Shown here one piece after another: positions 1 through 11,654 of a DNA stretch of 56,443 nt. The notes beneath the pieces were generated by a model that made no database searches, had not been told where the DNA came from, and saw nothing but the letters and a program-made list of their open reading frames with translations. The DNA is from Dimorphilus gyrociliatus (taxonomy: Eukaryota; Annelida; Polychaeta; Dinophilidae), in contig CAJFCJ010000106.1 in the NCBI GenBank assembly GCA_904063045.1, forward strand, positions 60,472 to 116,914, given 5' to 3'. How positions within the stretch are numbered: position 1 is the first letter of the stretch; every line of letters begins with the position of its first letter. Position numbers and translations under genes: made by a program.

Positions 1-59
1 AAAATTTACTTTTACACAAAAATTGTTCATATTCTGTAAAAAGAAACACTGAATGTTCC

Positions 60-445
60 ATTGCCTGGGGATGCACTCAAAGATATGCTAAAGCTCCTTG
101 TCCTGTACACATATTACAAAAAAGTACACTTTTAATGAGTTTCATCTCAGTGTTCTTGTGGTCTGGCACAGTATTATCTTGCTGGAAGATGTACTTCCTC
201 CACATTTTAGCTGATATTTCTTCTGTTACTGGAAGAACATCTTCCCCAATAAAGCAGCTATAATTGCTAGCATTAAGTTTTTTCTTTATCCTCCATACTT
301 TGAACATCGCCTAAGAGGTTATCAGTCAGTAAACCATTACTTCCCCCATGCTCATACAGTATATTTCATCACCTAAAGTCTCTTTCACCATCATTTGGCC
401 ATAATCTTGAACTCATCTGACCCACTCAGCGAGAAAAACAGATGT
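60..445 (-). mobile_element. Tc1/mariner transposase relic
   Basis: Conceptual translation of the minus strand contains pieces of the catalytic domain of the same Tc1-like family found intact-length at 28.7-30.4 kb: the block around VWRIKKKLNASNY, then EDVLPV, EEISAKM and YIFQQDN (second catalytic Asp). Upstream, near 330-440, the bases still match the SLSG...F and GxVMVWG parts, but with stops and shifts. No ends or complete frame remain, so this is a dead fragment. Confidence 0.8.
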
Positions 446-1132
446 TGCTGTTGCTCATAATTCTCCTACTTCTTGTAAACTGTATAAATGTTAAAAGTGA
501 AAATGTTCGGAGAATCTTTTTGCAGTAGATGGTGTTGTTGCAGTTTCCATTTCATCTTCAATTGCAGATTGTTGAGGGATATCGTTGTTTCTTGCTGTTT
601 CTTCAATTATGTTTGAAGCATGGCAGTTATTATAAAACTTTAACAATTCCATCTTCCAATTGGTGAATACTTTATCACTTCTTTCTCCGAAGTTTTTCAA
701 ATTCTTTTTTAGTATATTTAAAAAATTTTCTTGTTCATCACATCAGTATTAATCCCTTCCCATCATTTACCAATTCATCAATTGAACTAATTTCAATTTA
801 GGTTGATAAATTAATAGATTAATCAACTGTAATAATAAAGTTAAAAAATGTAGTAGATATTCTGAGCTTATACTTCAAAGCAAGGAACTAGAAATCTAAG
901 CTAGCCACTATTAAAATTTGTGTCAGGTGCGCACAATAAAATGTACAAACTGGTACTTGTGAGACAGCAAAGGAAAACTAAAGGTTGAAAAAGACTTTTA
1001 CCAATACATGGTGGTGTAGAGAGAAAGTGCAGGGTAAATACCAAAGGAAGGCAACCACCAGTGACATTGAAGACGACTGCCAACAAGAGTTAAGGTAAAA
1101 ACATTAATTTGTATAAAAACACAAAATATTTG
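446..1132. other. Unassigned sequence
   Basis: No domain, repeat or convincing splice structure was recognised between the Tc1 relic and the 3' end of receptor gene 1. Two open stretches on the minus strand (491-700 and 901-1086) have no recognisable motif. Confidence 0.4.
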
Positions 1133-1960
1133 TTAAGTTTCAAACGGTTTATTTTGAAAAAATACAAGTTTAAAATTTTTATAATTTGATTTTAAATTCC
1201 CAGATTTAAACATTAATTTTTTTGATGAAAATGATTTTTGTAATATTTTTCTTAATGTATCTCCAAAGGCAAAGATATCTTGCATTTCAACTCTGTCTTC
1301 AAATCTGTAGATTCTATTTATCAATAATGAACACTGTTTTTTTTCTTTCTCTAAATCCTTTTGTAAGAGAAAATTGATAAAAATTATTTGAGAGATGGAA
1401 AATGTCCCCAAATGTTTGGATTTATTAAAAGCCTACAAAGTTTTTGTGTAGGTTTAAATCTTTTTCATAAGTGATATAAATCCGCTAAATACAATTAAAA
1501 TTAGCTGCTGTATTCATCAAAACCACTTTTTTTAAACTTAAAAAATGTTGCCTTCAAATATATCATTTAGGGACATTCTATTTGAATTCTGAAAACTCAC
1601 ATTACATATTATTGTGTTAAATGATATATTTCCTTTGCATGATAAATGGAAATTATGACAAAAAGCAATTGCTGTTATTATAGATTTTGATATAATCAAA
1701 ATATTGTTAACATTGAATATATATGGATTAGTTTTAAAAAGATCAAGAATATTTGGAGATGTATGATCAAATGAAAGAAAATAACTGTGAATACCATTTA
1801 CAAATTTACAATCTGTTTTTAATTATTAATACAAAATTGAAAAATTTGAAATGAAAAATATTTTACTTCTTTCCAGATATTCTTCTTTTAGGGATTGTAG
1901 TTTTTTCTCACTGTGAATTTTAGTTATAAAATAATTCTTGTTGTTATTAAGCCTATATTT
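1133..1960 (-). other. Kinase-like C-terminal domain of receptor gene 1
   Basis: After TM7 the minus strand carries segments resembling a shortened protein kinase. About 1860-1945 reads YFITKIHSEKK...LKEEYLERSK, which could be the beta3 Lys and helix C. About 1601-1810 is an exon ending CHNFHLSCKGNISFNTIICN, which aligns with a catalytic loop (LHxxxxxHRDLxxxNIL) but has CKG for HRD. An intron (1358-1600, GTGAGT donor) follows, then an exon with DIFAFGDTLRKIL, like the DVxxFGxxLxEL of subdomain IX. There is no DFG or APE, and the C-lobe stops about 35 residues later. If it is a kinase fold, it lacks the catalytic Asp and is probably a pseudokinase. Two paralogs share the pattern and the intron position. 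Confidence 0.6.
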
Positions 1961-4900
1961 CTATGACAAACATTGTTTGTTTTTTTATCCTTTTAGAATT
2001 TTTCAAATGGTTCCTGTAATCATTTAAAGTGTACAAAAATGGATTTATAACTGAATTGATTGGTAGATTAAAAATAACAAGTGCAGTATAAATTTCATTT
2101 GAAACAATTAATTCAAAAAAAGTTGAGTATATTCCTGTAAAAAGAAGATAAATTAGCAAAAAAGAACAATATAAAGAAGACATTTAAAATACCTAAAAGT
2201 GAAATTGGCAGCCAACATAAAATGTTTGTTACAACAACTAAAAATGATCTAATTTTAAATCTTGTTTGTTGTTGTTTAAACACATTTTTTTTAACAAGAC
2301 TTTTAGATTCTAAAGTTCTTTTCCATATTTTATAATACAATAGAAAAATTACAAAACATACCAATCCAACAAAACATCCAAAAAATATAAATGAATAGAA
2401 CCATCCTTCCTTCTTAATACTAGAGATATGTAATGTAAAACAAACTGAACTTTTAGAGTAGTAATCCTAGTTAATATTTCATAAAAAATATTATTTTATT
2501 GTTTTTTTTTTAGAATGATAAATTATTTTAATACATTATATATGAACAGTGGAAGAATGGAAGAAACAAGTGACCAGAGCCAAATGAAGATTAAAAAACT
2601 CACTAATGAGTAAGATTTAAAAACTTTTTTCAATGGATAAATAATTACTTGAAATCTTTCAATTGTTATAAATAATATGCTCAATGTAGATAATTGAATT
2701 GAAAAACTTGCAAAACATCCAATTAATGAACATATTGAACTATTTCTCCATTTAAAATCATTTTCCACATATTGTCCTCTAAACATTATATCAACTATTC
2801 CAATAGAAATGAAATATATTGAAATATTCAAATCTGCACATATCAGACTTAGAAGAAGGAAATTTTTTTGCTTTTTTGAAAACATAACATAAAATATCAA
2901 TGAAGAAAAATTTTCAATAAATGATGTCACATTTATAATCCATAAAATTGCACGTCTTAACTTTGATTGTAACAAATCAGCACATGAATTAAATAATGAT
3001 TTGTTGGGTTTACAATGTTTAATTCGATTTGAATATTTCCATGAAAAACAACATAATTCAAAATATTCACTTGATAAGTTTACTAACTTTCTTAAATGTT
3101 GAATAATAAATTTACCATTTTTCATGTTAATCAAAGATTTTTCCAGTAAAAAAGATTTCAATGACACTAAATGTGAAAAACAGTTGTGTTCAATCTGTTT
3201 AATTTGACATTTGCTCATGTCAAGGTATACAAGTTTTCTACAGTTTCTAAAAAGGTCAAATGTTAATGTAGATAAATTAGTTTTAGATAGAATAAGCTTT
3301 CTTAAATTTGAAAAAAGGGAAAATGAAAAATCTCCCAAAATAATAACATTGTCATAAAGATTTAAAATTTGAATTTTAGTAAAAGAAGTTCTTGGTAATT
3401 TATTTAAATGTATTAAGTTATTTTTTTGAATAGTCAAAAAGAATACATTGGGAAAAGTATTTGCAATTTCTTTGATATTTATACTACTTATAGTTATTGT
3501 TAAATAAGTTACAGTTACATATTGATGTTTAAAAAACTTTTTAAAATTTAATTTGAATCTTGAAATATTCACATTCTTCCAAAAATAGATTTCACTGTTT
3601 ATCAACCAATTGGAAATTGTGTACTTGAAATTACAATTTAAATTATAGAAAGACTGACAAATACAATTTTTTGGACATTCTTTAAAACTGTTGCAGTACA
3701 GTTCATCACTTCCTTGAAGACAATCTACAATTCCATTGCATGTTTCTGAAAGGTCAATATAAAATTTCTCATTTCTACATTTAAAAAATCCTTTTGGTTG
3801 GAAAAATTCTGTGTTTTTTTTTTTATTCAATGATTATCTTTTGATATGAAAATAATTTATCAACTAACCACAATGGCTTTCATCATCATATTCAGGACAA
3901 TGAATAATGCCATCACAAACTTGTTTAATTGAAATACAATAAGTATTTGTCTTGCAGAGATATTCACCTTTGTTACACTTTTGTAGATGACAGTCATATA
4001 ATTGAAGATATGGATAATGAACTTTTGTCAGTAGATTTCCCATTGAGTCATATTTTACATGACAATTTTGTTTAAGACTTTCTAAGCCACTAATTTCATC
4101 ACATAATTCATTTGTGAATAGAGCTGGTCGTTTGTTAATGCAGTATTCTAGATCTTCATCACTTATATCATTACAGTCCTTTTGAAAATCACATACTTTT
4201 TCCATGGGAATACATTTGTTGTCACAAAGAAATAGATCTTTATTATTGCAGTCTATATTAAAGAAAAAGTGATAGTGACTTAAATGCAGATAAAAACTTT
4301 AAATAATCTTACACTTGTCAGCAGTATTTGAACAAATTTCATCAGTTGCATCAAAACAGTTTATTTCTCCATTGCAGTGTTGATTTTTGTCAATACACTG
4401 TTGATTTGTGCATCTTGAAATAAAAATCGCATTGTATTTTTCACAATAAAAAAAAATGTTTAAGATTTATTTCTTTTTCTTATAAAACCTTTGATTTGAA
4501 GGACAATACTGCCAATCTAAAATCAAATTAAAAGTATTATTTAAGAGAGATTTTCAACTGCTCAATTTCTTACAGCAGTCTTTTTCATCTTCCATATTTG
4601 GACAATCAGGAATATGATCACAAACTTGTTTATAATTTATATATTGTTCATTATTACAATAGAAATTATTGTAATTAGAGCAATTTTCTTCATCTTCCCC
4701 TGAGAAACAATCACTTTTACCATCACATAGATTGATGGTATTAATAAAGATTGAATCCTTTAAGCATAAAAATATGTTTTTTAAAAGAGTATCATTTGAT
4801 GAAGGTACAATTGATAATTGTTCATTATGTAATTGTTTACTGTAGTATTTGCTTTCAACTTTAAAAATAGAATAAAGTTTTGGTATTACAAAAATGTTTA

Positions 4901-7813
4901 TTTTATACAAAAGTAACTTGAATAGTACAAATGTATTCTTTGTAAGCCTAGCATTTGTTCAATAAAACAATGATATCTAATTAAATTTTTTCATATTGTC
5001 AGAAGGAAAATCTCTCTTAAATTTTCTGTAAAATATCTAAGAACATTGTCCTATCCAGTCACTTTTGTACAGTATAGTATGACATTTTTTTTAAGTATAT
5101 GAAATCATTTACTTGCTAAATCTATACATGAAATTGTTGAAATTTGAACAGTTTGGCATTCTGCTGATTCAGTTTCGTACGGTTTAGAAGTTAAGCGCTT
5201 TGTTTCAGAGATGCTTTGAAGGTCGTATATGTTAAATGATTGCAATGTTCTTGAATTTTTGTATATGAAACAAAGGGATAACTTTGAAGGTGAATTCAGT
5301 TTTGGATCTAGTTGAAAAAATGCCTGACATACATCCATATAACTGAAAAATTGCATTTGATCAATAACTTGAATGGTGAAAAGAGAATTTGCTTATTATA
5401 TACTTGTAATAATTATTCATAAATGATGTAAAATCATAGGGTATATTATTTAAGTGAACAGTTGTTGTTCTATTTCTTCTGTCTTTTATCAATTTCATTC
5501 CTATTAATGAAAATATTTATAAAACAACCAAATAGATAAAAATTGGTACAAGAATTATATTCATACTTCCTGGTAACATAAACTTGTATTTAAGCATTGC
5601 AGGTGAACTTCCAAATTGACTTATTAAGGATTGTAATCTTATATTTTCCAATAACCATAAGAACTCATAACTTTCAAATGATATATATGTCATAGTACTA
5701 TTTCTTTCATTGCAAAACTTTTCATTGTTTTGAATTGATAGTTTTCTTTTAAGTTTTAAATATAGATAACATAACTTTTTGTAGAGAAATGTATCTTCAT
5801 TCTGGCAAACTATAGTTTGTGAAGAAATAGTGATTTTTCTATCTGTAATAATGCCTAGCTAGCATTACCTACTCCATTATTGCTACATTCAATAAATAAA
5901 GCTGATCTTCCAAAAAATTCCACTGTTTCCTTTATTTTGGTATGAAATATTGCAATTAGATCATCATTCATTATTTCGAAAGAACAAGGTGACTGTTCAA
6001 AGGATTTTGAACAATACATTTTTGCATTATAGAACTTTGTAATAGTAATATTATTTAAAAAACCATAAAGGCTTCCATACTTAAAACCAAAAGTACGGCA
6101 TAAATTCATTATATTTTTAAATTTGAAAGATTCAAAAGTTGGTTGAAACCAACTATTTTTATAAAATATTTGTAAATTCCCAATAAAATGAGTATAATTA
6201 TGATTTTGTCCAAAGTTTAGAATATTCCCCATGGTGTTGAAAAGTCTATATTGAAATTCTGTAGCACAATGTTCAGATAATTATTTATTAATTAATTGCA
6301 TTTTTCCCTACTAAGGGAACCAAACCTGTAAAGTTATTTTTCTCACATGTTAGGTATAATACAAAGGCATTATGAAGTTTAAAATATAGTTTACAAGATG
6401 AGATGCCATTCAAAGTCATATTACATTCACTTATGTAGTATAGGTGTTTTAGCTTAATCTGATATTCCTTGTCATGGCATAGCTCTTCAGCAAACTTTGA
6501 TGTTATTTATTCTTTACTTAAGACTATATATATATATTTTGATAAGATGAATAATCACCACATCTCCCAGATTATACACTTGAAATATTGGATTGAGAAT
6601 TCCATTTTGATTCATACATACAGACATGGCAAGTTTTTCCCAATTCTGATTAAAATCAACCAATAATGGTGTAATACCCAATGTTTTTGAATTTATTACA
6701 AATGGTGTAGTAGAAGTTATAATATTCTTAAAAAATGTATTTTTCAAATAATTTGGTGCTCTTTCTATTATATAATCTATACAATTGAACAGAGAAATTA
6801 CAAAGAATTATCACTATTTTTTATCACTAATTTTTTTTCTTGAAGTTTATTACCCATTATCTCACTAACACTGCATGTAAAGTCTGTATAATTATTGAAA
6901 ATATATTGATTTCTTCTATTTTTTCTTTTCAAACCAACAGTATAATTATTGAAAATAACAGCAAAGTAATCTTTGGCACCATCAATTTGTTTAGTAGAAT
7001 AGAATTGTAATTTGGGACACCATTTATATTTTAGTTCTTCTTTCTCCAGATATAATTTAAATGATTTCTTTTGTTTTCTCAAATAGACAAATTGTTGTTC
7101 TTCAGTGTCAATTTGATATCTATATGATTGCACACCAGCAAACATAACTGTATTTTATACGAGAAATTAAAGTAATTTGAGAAAGAGATAGATTCTCAAA
7201 ACAAAAAAACTTACATGGTTCAGTATACTTGTAACATTTTAAACAGATAAGATTTGTTCTACTTTCTAAATATTTAACTTTATATCTATAGAATTTGTTT
7301 GATTTAAAATGTATTTTATGAGAAATTCAGAGTAAAGCTATAGAAATTTTTACACACATTTTCAGAATTTTCTTGTTCTGAAGTAGATAAGCAGTGGAAT
7401 TAAGTCCTGTAAAGATAAAAAAAAAGTATTGTTTCTAATTCCATTATCTATCATTTTTGTTCTATCATTTTATCAATAACCAACTTACCTTGATACCTAC
7501 AAATTTTTGTCATACTATGTATACCATCATAATCCATCCATTGGCAAATATCATGCAAAGGGTTTTCTAAAATTTCAAGTGAATGTCCAATTATTTCTGT
7601 TTGATTTTCAAATATTAATTTTAAAATTCCATAAATGGAAATATTATCTTCCTGAAGGGACTGTATAAAAAATTTTGTGTTTTTTTCATTGAGAATATTT
7701 TTTGCAAAAATTTGTCTATTTTCACATCTTTCAGCAGAAGAAAATCTTAAGAATTGAATGGTAAAAATACATAAATAGAGAAAGCAACTTGTGTAGAAAT
7801 ATAAAAGAACCAT
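1133..7813 (-). CDS. Receptor gene 1: SRCR-CTLD-LDLa-LRR-7TM receptor with kinase-like tail
   Basis: Multi-exon gene read right to left. The ATG at 7813 opens a signal peptide (MVLLYFYTSCFLYLCIF) followed by SRCR-like exons (about 7489-7813, 7200-7300, 6798-7145, 6514-6747, 6270-6480, 5855-6232), a CTLD (about 5110-5850, with CYLYLKL and a closing SAECQTV...SC) and LDLa exons (4554-4910, 4310-4420, 3870-4250). One exon (about 2523-3820) joins a last LDLa (DGSDE-like box LQGSDELYC), typical LRRs and helices 1-4, with ERF in place of DRY. TM5-6 lie at about 2180-2460 and TM7 (LPINSVINPFLYTL) at about 1960-2135. The tail is described separately. The family would be a plasma-membrane receptor sensing an extracellular ligand; LDLa-LRR-7TM is known from GRL101 and relaxin receptors. 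Exon edges are approximate, and the ligand and coupling are unknown. Confidence 0.8.
2523..3820 (-). other. LDLa + LRR + TM1-4 exon of receptor gene 1
   Basis: A single long exon. A 3' splice site (ccaaccaaaag) precedes GFFKCRNEKF, which starts an LDLa with four clear Cys and the acidic Ca2+ box SDELYC. A Cys-rich LRR cap follows (CPKNCICQSF), then about six LRRs such as LRKLILSKTNLSTLTFDLF and a C-terminal cap ending CCFSW...C...C. Helices 1-4 come next, with SLICADLNISIYF (TM2 Asp) and FITIERFQVIIYP at the end of TM3. The apparent ORF start before the splice site is non-coding. Confidence 0.85.
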
Positions 7814-8277
7814 AATTTTGTAAAAATGTACGATAATTGTATAATTTTTTATTTTATATAAATGTAAATGAGATGAGAGAAAATTACTGAATTTCCTTTA
7901 ATTAGAATATTCAAGATATCAAATTTGGTTTTTTATAGAGAAAATAATATAGAGAATTAAATATAGATTTTTGATGTATCTGATTCAGACCAGGAATCAG
8001 TCATTATTATAGATTGATCTGAAGAAGAGACTGACACCACATCTGAAACATTGAGTAGTTTAAAAAGCTACCTTTTATTATAGCAGAGGTGAATGGATTT
8101 ATTGTATCAAAATAGTGAATAAAAAATAGAAACTCTTTTATGAAAGTTGTGCTCTTTTTGTAAAAAGACAAATTGAGCTTTTGGGCTTTCATTTTTTCTT
8201 TGTCATTGCATCCATAAGTTCTGTGAACAATAAAAGTTCTATTATCTTACTTTGACTTGAATATTCCATTTTGTCAG
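7814..8277. other. Intergenic sequence between divergent genes
   Basis: This lies between the start of receptor gene 1 (minus) and the plus-strand gene at 8278, so it should hold both promoters. It is AT-rich and I could not identify a convincing promoter element. Confidence 0.35.
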
Positions 8278-8928
8278 AAAAATTATTAGATCAGGGATAT
8301 TTTAAAATTAATGCCTTCAATATACTCAATTCAAAAGATCATACAGAATTATATTATACATTAGCCATATATTTCCGAGTACCAAAACGCATTGTTGAAT
8401 ATAAAGTTGGAGAATATCATCAGTTTTTTCTTCCTTCTGATTCATATCTAAAAAATTTGGATATTACTGAAGATATATTCACATTTCTATCTGAAATTGG
8501 ATTTCTTTTAGCATGGCATGCAAAACTTCCACCAAATAAGATCAAGTTATTTTTGGATAAATTGTCAAAAAAGTATGGTGAAAACTGGTTAAGTTATCTA
8601 GATCCTTTCGGTATGCTGGGTATTCAAAAATACAAAATGGCTGCAAAAGTTAATAGTAGATTGGCAAATTCATTTTTAAGTATGAACTTCATATTCCTAT
8701 ACAAAAAAGTGTCTCTTAATAAACTCTTCTTTTTCAAATTTAGATGTTAAGAATGATGAAGAATTATTGACCAATACAAATATTGTTAATAGGCCTATAT
8801 TTAGAAATATATTAATGAATATAAGATATATCATTCTAAAAGTTATTCCCATGATTTGGAAATATTCAAACAAACTTGGCAGACAACCGAAATTTTTGAT
8901 CATTTCAATGCTTTTTTTAACTTATTAG
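8278..8928 (+). CDS. Unrecognised two-exon gene, C-terminal membrane anchor
   Basis: I do not recognise this protein. Exon 1 (from about 8278, after the acceptor-like ttttgtcag) stays open to a GTATGA donor at 8680. The intron 8680-8743 (64 bp) ends tttcaaatttag. Exon 2 runs in frame to TAG at 8926-8928. The joined product is about 195 residues. It has WHAKLPPNKIKLFLDKLSKK and SYLDPFGMLGIQKYK in the middle and ends in a basic stretch plus hydrophobic segment (LGRQPKFLIISMLFLTY), suggesting a tail-anchored or single-pass protein. No ATG opens exon 1, so a 5' exon is probably missing from this model. It is the only plus-strand gene among minus-strand receptors. Confidence 0.55.
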
Positions 8929-9074
8929 GAATTAGATCTATTCAAAACTCAAGATTTGTCCATCAATTTTGAAAATAAAATACAGAAATTTCAAAATTGG
9001 TTGACTAATAAGTACAATTTTTTTTGTCATTTAATTTATTTTGACTCAAGACAAGACAAAAATTTCTATTCAAT

Positions 9075-10151
9075 TCATTTTTTCAGAGAGCTATTTGTTT
9101 GAATACGTTTTTTACAACCAATCAATTTAAATAATTCATTCCTAAATGTTTCGCCGCATGCACAGTAAAATATAAAATTGATCACGTGATTCAAGCTATT
9201 AAGTATTAATAGAAATTCATAAGTTAGGATTACAATTTCAGATTGATAAAGGTGTGGTGCAAATTTTAAAACATGAATATTAATGACAGAAACTGGAAAT
9301 GTTGTGATAATAAATGATGTTGATAGTAGAAGAGTTAAGGTAGTTAGTTTCTTTGTTGTTCTTTTAAGTTTAGTATCATTAGTATGAGTAGTTTTTTCAG
9401 TCAAATCGTCCATTTTTTTAGTATGAACTTTCAATTTATAAAGAATAAGTATATTTAATATTCCCATACAAATTGATGGAAATATTGAATAAATCACATT
9501 GTAATTGAGGTAAAAGTAATTGTCAAGAAAATCATTGACACCTGGATCATCTGGAGCGCAATGAACTACTGTTGGAGTATATCTAGTAGGTGTTTCTTTC
9601 GCAACCAATTTGACTAAATTCATTCCAATTCCATAGATAATTATACATGCAACTACTATGTTACAAACTTTGAGTGTAGACCAAACTTTTGCCTTTGTAG
9701 GAAATGCAATACACAAAAATCTATCAAAAGTTATAGCTATAAGTGTTAAAGATGAAATTTGAGCGAAAGAAAAGTAAATGAATCTATAAATTTTACAATC
9801 AACCCAAAGAGCAACTGTCTCATCAACAATTCTTACATTTAGAAAATATACACCTCTAATCACATTACCAACTATTACCATGAGATCAGCAAATGTGACA
9901 ATTAGCATGTACCTGAAAAAGGTAGTTTTCCATAGACTACCTTTTATTATTGTAATTATTGATATCAGATTAAATGGAATTCCAAAAATAATACCAACTG
10001 ATAAATAAATTATTGGTGTTATTAGTATTGCAAATTTCTCTATAATAGTAAAATTATAAATAGTGCTGTTACTGTTTTTGGTGTCAAAATCATTAGGATC
10101 CAATGTCACATTCATCATCTTTGTCTTTCTTCTTGTACAAGTATTTTTCAT
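9075..10151 (-). CDS. Intronless class A (rhodopsin-like) GPCR, peptide-receptor type
   Basis: Single-exon gene of about 358 residues; the first ATG is at 10151. Seven hydrophobic segments are visible. TM2 keeps the Asp (VTFADLMV), ECL1/TM3 has the conserved Cys (DCKIYRF), and TM3 ends in AITFDRFLCIAFP (DRF instead of DRY). There is a second Cys in ECL2 (VVHCAPDDPG), a long basic ICL3 with Thr/Ser/Lys runs, and TM6 with the FPVSV Pro. TM7 is LNSLNHVINFIFYC (N-H-V-I-N-F instead of NPxxY), then a helix 8 with Cys (FKLIGCKK). Four or so N-glycosylation sites lie near the N-terminus. The overall pattern resembles invertebrate neuropeptide receptors, but the ligand cannot be assigned. It should act at the plasma membrane through G proteins. 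Confidence 0.9.
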   Translation of the reverse strand: MKNTCTRRKTKMMNVTLDPNDFDTKNSNSTIYNFTIIEKFAILITPIIYLSVGIIFGIPFNLISIITIIKGSLWKTTFFRYMLIVTFADLMVIVGNVIRGVYFLNVRIVDETVALWVDCKIYRFIYFSFAQISSLTLIAITFDRFLCIAFPTKAKVWSTLKVCNIVVACIIIYGIGMNLVKLVAKETPTRYTPTVVHCAPDDPGVNDFLDNYFYLNYNVIYSIFPSICMGILNILILYKLKVHTKKMDDLTEKTTHTNDTKLKRTTKKLTTLTLLLSTSFIITTFPVSVINIHVLKFAPHLYQSEIVILTYEFLLILNSLNHVINFIFYCACGETFRNELFKLIGCKKRIQTNSSLKK

Positions 10152-10546
10152 GTACAATTACTAAAAAACAGTATTCTCTTTTATATAATTTTAAGGTTGA
10201 AGATAAGATGAAACTAATTGGCAAAAGTAACCGTACTAATTGCGATAGTTATCCAATTATTTTATTTGTTTGCAGTACATTTTTACACAATGAACATGAA
10301 AAGAAACATTAATATCATTAAAAGTTGTGTGTATCTGGTTTAGAGATCAAGGAAACCTTGCTTAAATTACAGAAAAGGCAATAAGAAAGATAAGTGCAAA
10401 GGTTTCTATTTTAATATTTAGTGAGTTATTCTTAATTAGGACAGGCCCAGGAAGGAAAGAGTTTATTCAATTCAGTCCTATTCCATTCAAAATACCCAAA
10501 TCCAATTGTTCACAATCATTCTATAACCCAGAATGTTATTTTCAAA
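10152..10546. other. Intergenic sequence
   Basis: About 400 bp between two same-strand GPCR genes. It probably contains the promoter of the 9075-10151 gene and the 3' region of the next gene. I saw no clear motif; the plus-strand open stretch at 10103-10312 is a chance frame. Confidence 0.35.
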
Positions 10547-11518
10547 TTATACTGTACTCTGAACAGTACGTTTAATAGTAGATACTTTACTGTTTGTAGC
10601 TGAATGGACACTATTAGATTGATTGTATTTAGGAAAGAAGGACTTTATTAGATTTTTCCTAAATGAAACTTGAAATATAATATAAAAAAAAATATTTGTA
10701 GAATTAGTAATGAAAAAAAAATAATGTATAAAAATATTTGATGGTAATACACCAACAAATTCAAATGAAATTGTAAACCAACCCACTAAATAAAAGGAGG
10801 TAACACCAAAAAGCATTGTTACAGTTCTAAAAGTTTTACCAAGACTTTCAGATTCTAAAAATCTCTTTCCATTTTTATCAATTCTAACCTTCTTCTTCAT
10901 ATTTCTTAAATAGATAACTCTATAAATTAGGCCATAGATTGAATACAATAGTATCACAAGTCCAACATAGAGGAATATTATATAAAATTTTTGCAGTTCA
11001 AATAATCTACTAGGTGTAGGAAAACAATTCTTCAATATTCGACCATCATATCTCTTACCAATCGAAATTTCATGTGATGAAGCATTAAGTGAACCACCAA
11101 ACAAACCAACCAAAACAATTACTATTAACATAATTTTTATATGTTTTTCATTCAATTTTTTCAATGGTTTACAAATTGCAAACCATCTTTCAACTGCAAT
11201 GAATATAAAGATAAGACTTGAAATAACTATGATGAACTGGTAGAAAAATTTAGTTATCTTACAAATTGGAACATTTTCAATCAAACCAATTTGTAAGACA
11301 ACACTATAAGGACCGCAAAGTCCACATATTAAAATATCAGCAATTGCCATCAGTTTAATAAAAATATCATTTGGGTTAAAGGTTTTTTTGAACTCGTAGA
11401 AAAATAAGATAAAGAAATTTGAAGGTACACCAACTGCAAAGATAATTGACATATAGATAAAAAATGGAGTAAAAAATTTAAAATCAATGTTATCAGTTGA
11501 AACAGTATAATTCTCCAT
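10547..11518 (-). CDS. Intronless class A (rhodopsin-like) GPCR
   Basis: Single-exon gene of 323 residues starting at the ATG at 11518 (MENYTVSTDN). TM1 has GVPSNFFILFF (GN replaced by SN). TM2 has AIADILICGLC and TM3 ends FIAVERWFAICKP (ERW for DRY). There are Cys residues at the top of TM3 (PICKITK) and in ECL2 (LKNCFPTP). ICL3 is short and basic, TM6 has SFYLVGWFTISF, and TM7 has the variant NSTNIFFYIIF. The C-tail is Ser/Thr-rich. It is only about 25% similar by eye to its neighbour at 9075, so the two are not recent duplicates. Ligand unknown. Confidence 0.9.
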   Translation of the reverse strand: MENYTVSTDNIDFKFFTPFFIYMSIIFAVGVPSNFFILFFYEFKKTFNPNDIFIKLMAIADILICGLCGPYSVVLQIGLIENVPICKITKFFYQFIIVISSLIFIFIAVERWFAICKPLKKLNEKHIKIMLIVIVLVGLFGGSLNASSHEISIGKRYDGRILKNCFPTPSRLFELQKFYIIFLYVGLVILLYSIYGLIYRVIYLRNMKKKVRIDKNGKRFLESESLGKTFRTVTMLFGVTSFYLVGWFTISFEFVGVLPSNIFIHYFFFITNSTNIFFYIIFQVSFRKNLIKSFFPKYNQSNSVHSATNSKVSTIKRTVQSTV

Positions 11519-11654
11519 TTGAAATTACCTGGTGTGTGCTACAGGTTGTTTAATGATATTGAACTTGTCACTCAATATAAGGCAAGAATTCTAAATTAAT
11601 TATGATCTTCCAGTCCAATTGAATTGGAAATTTAATTAAATGAAATTGAAAAAA

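Noticed and set aside
491-1086. Small minus-strand open frames as genes
   Set aside because: No recognisable domain, splice partner or start context; probably chance frames.
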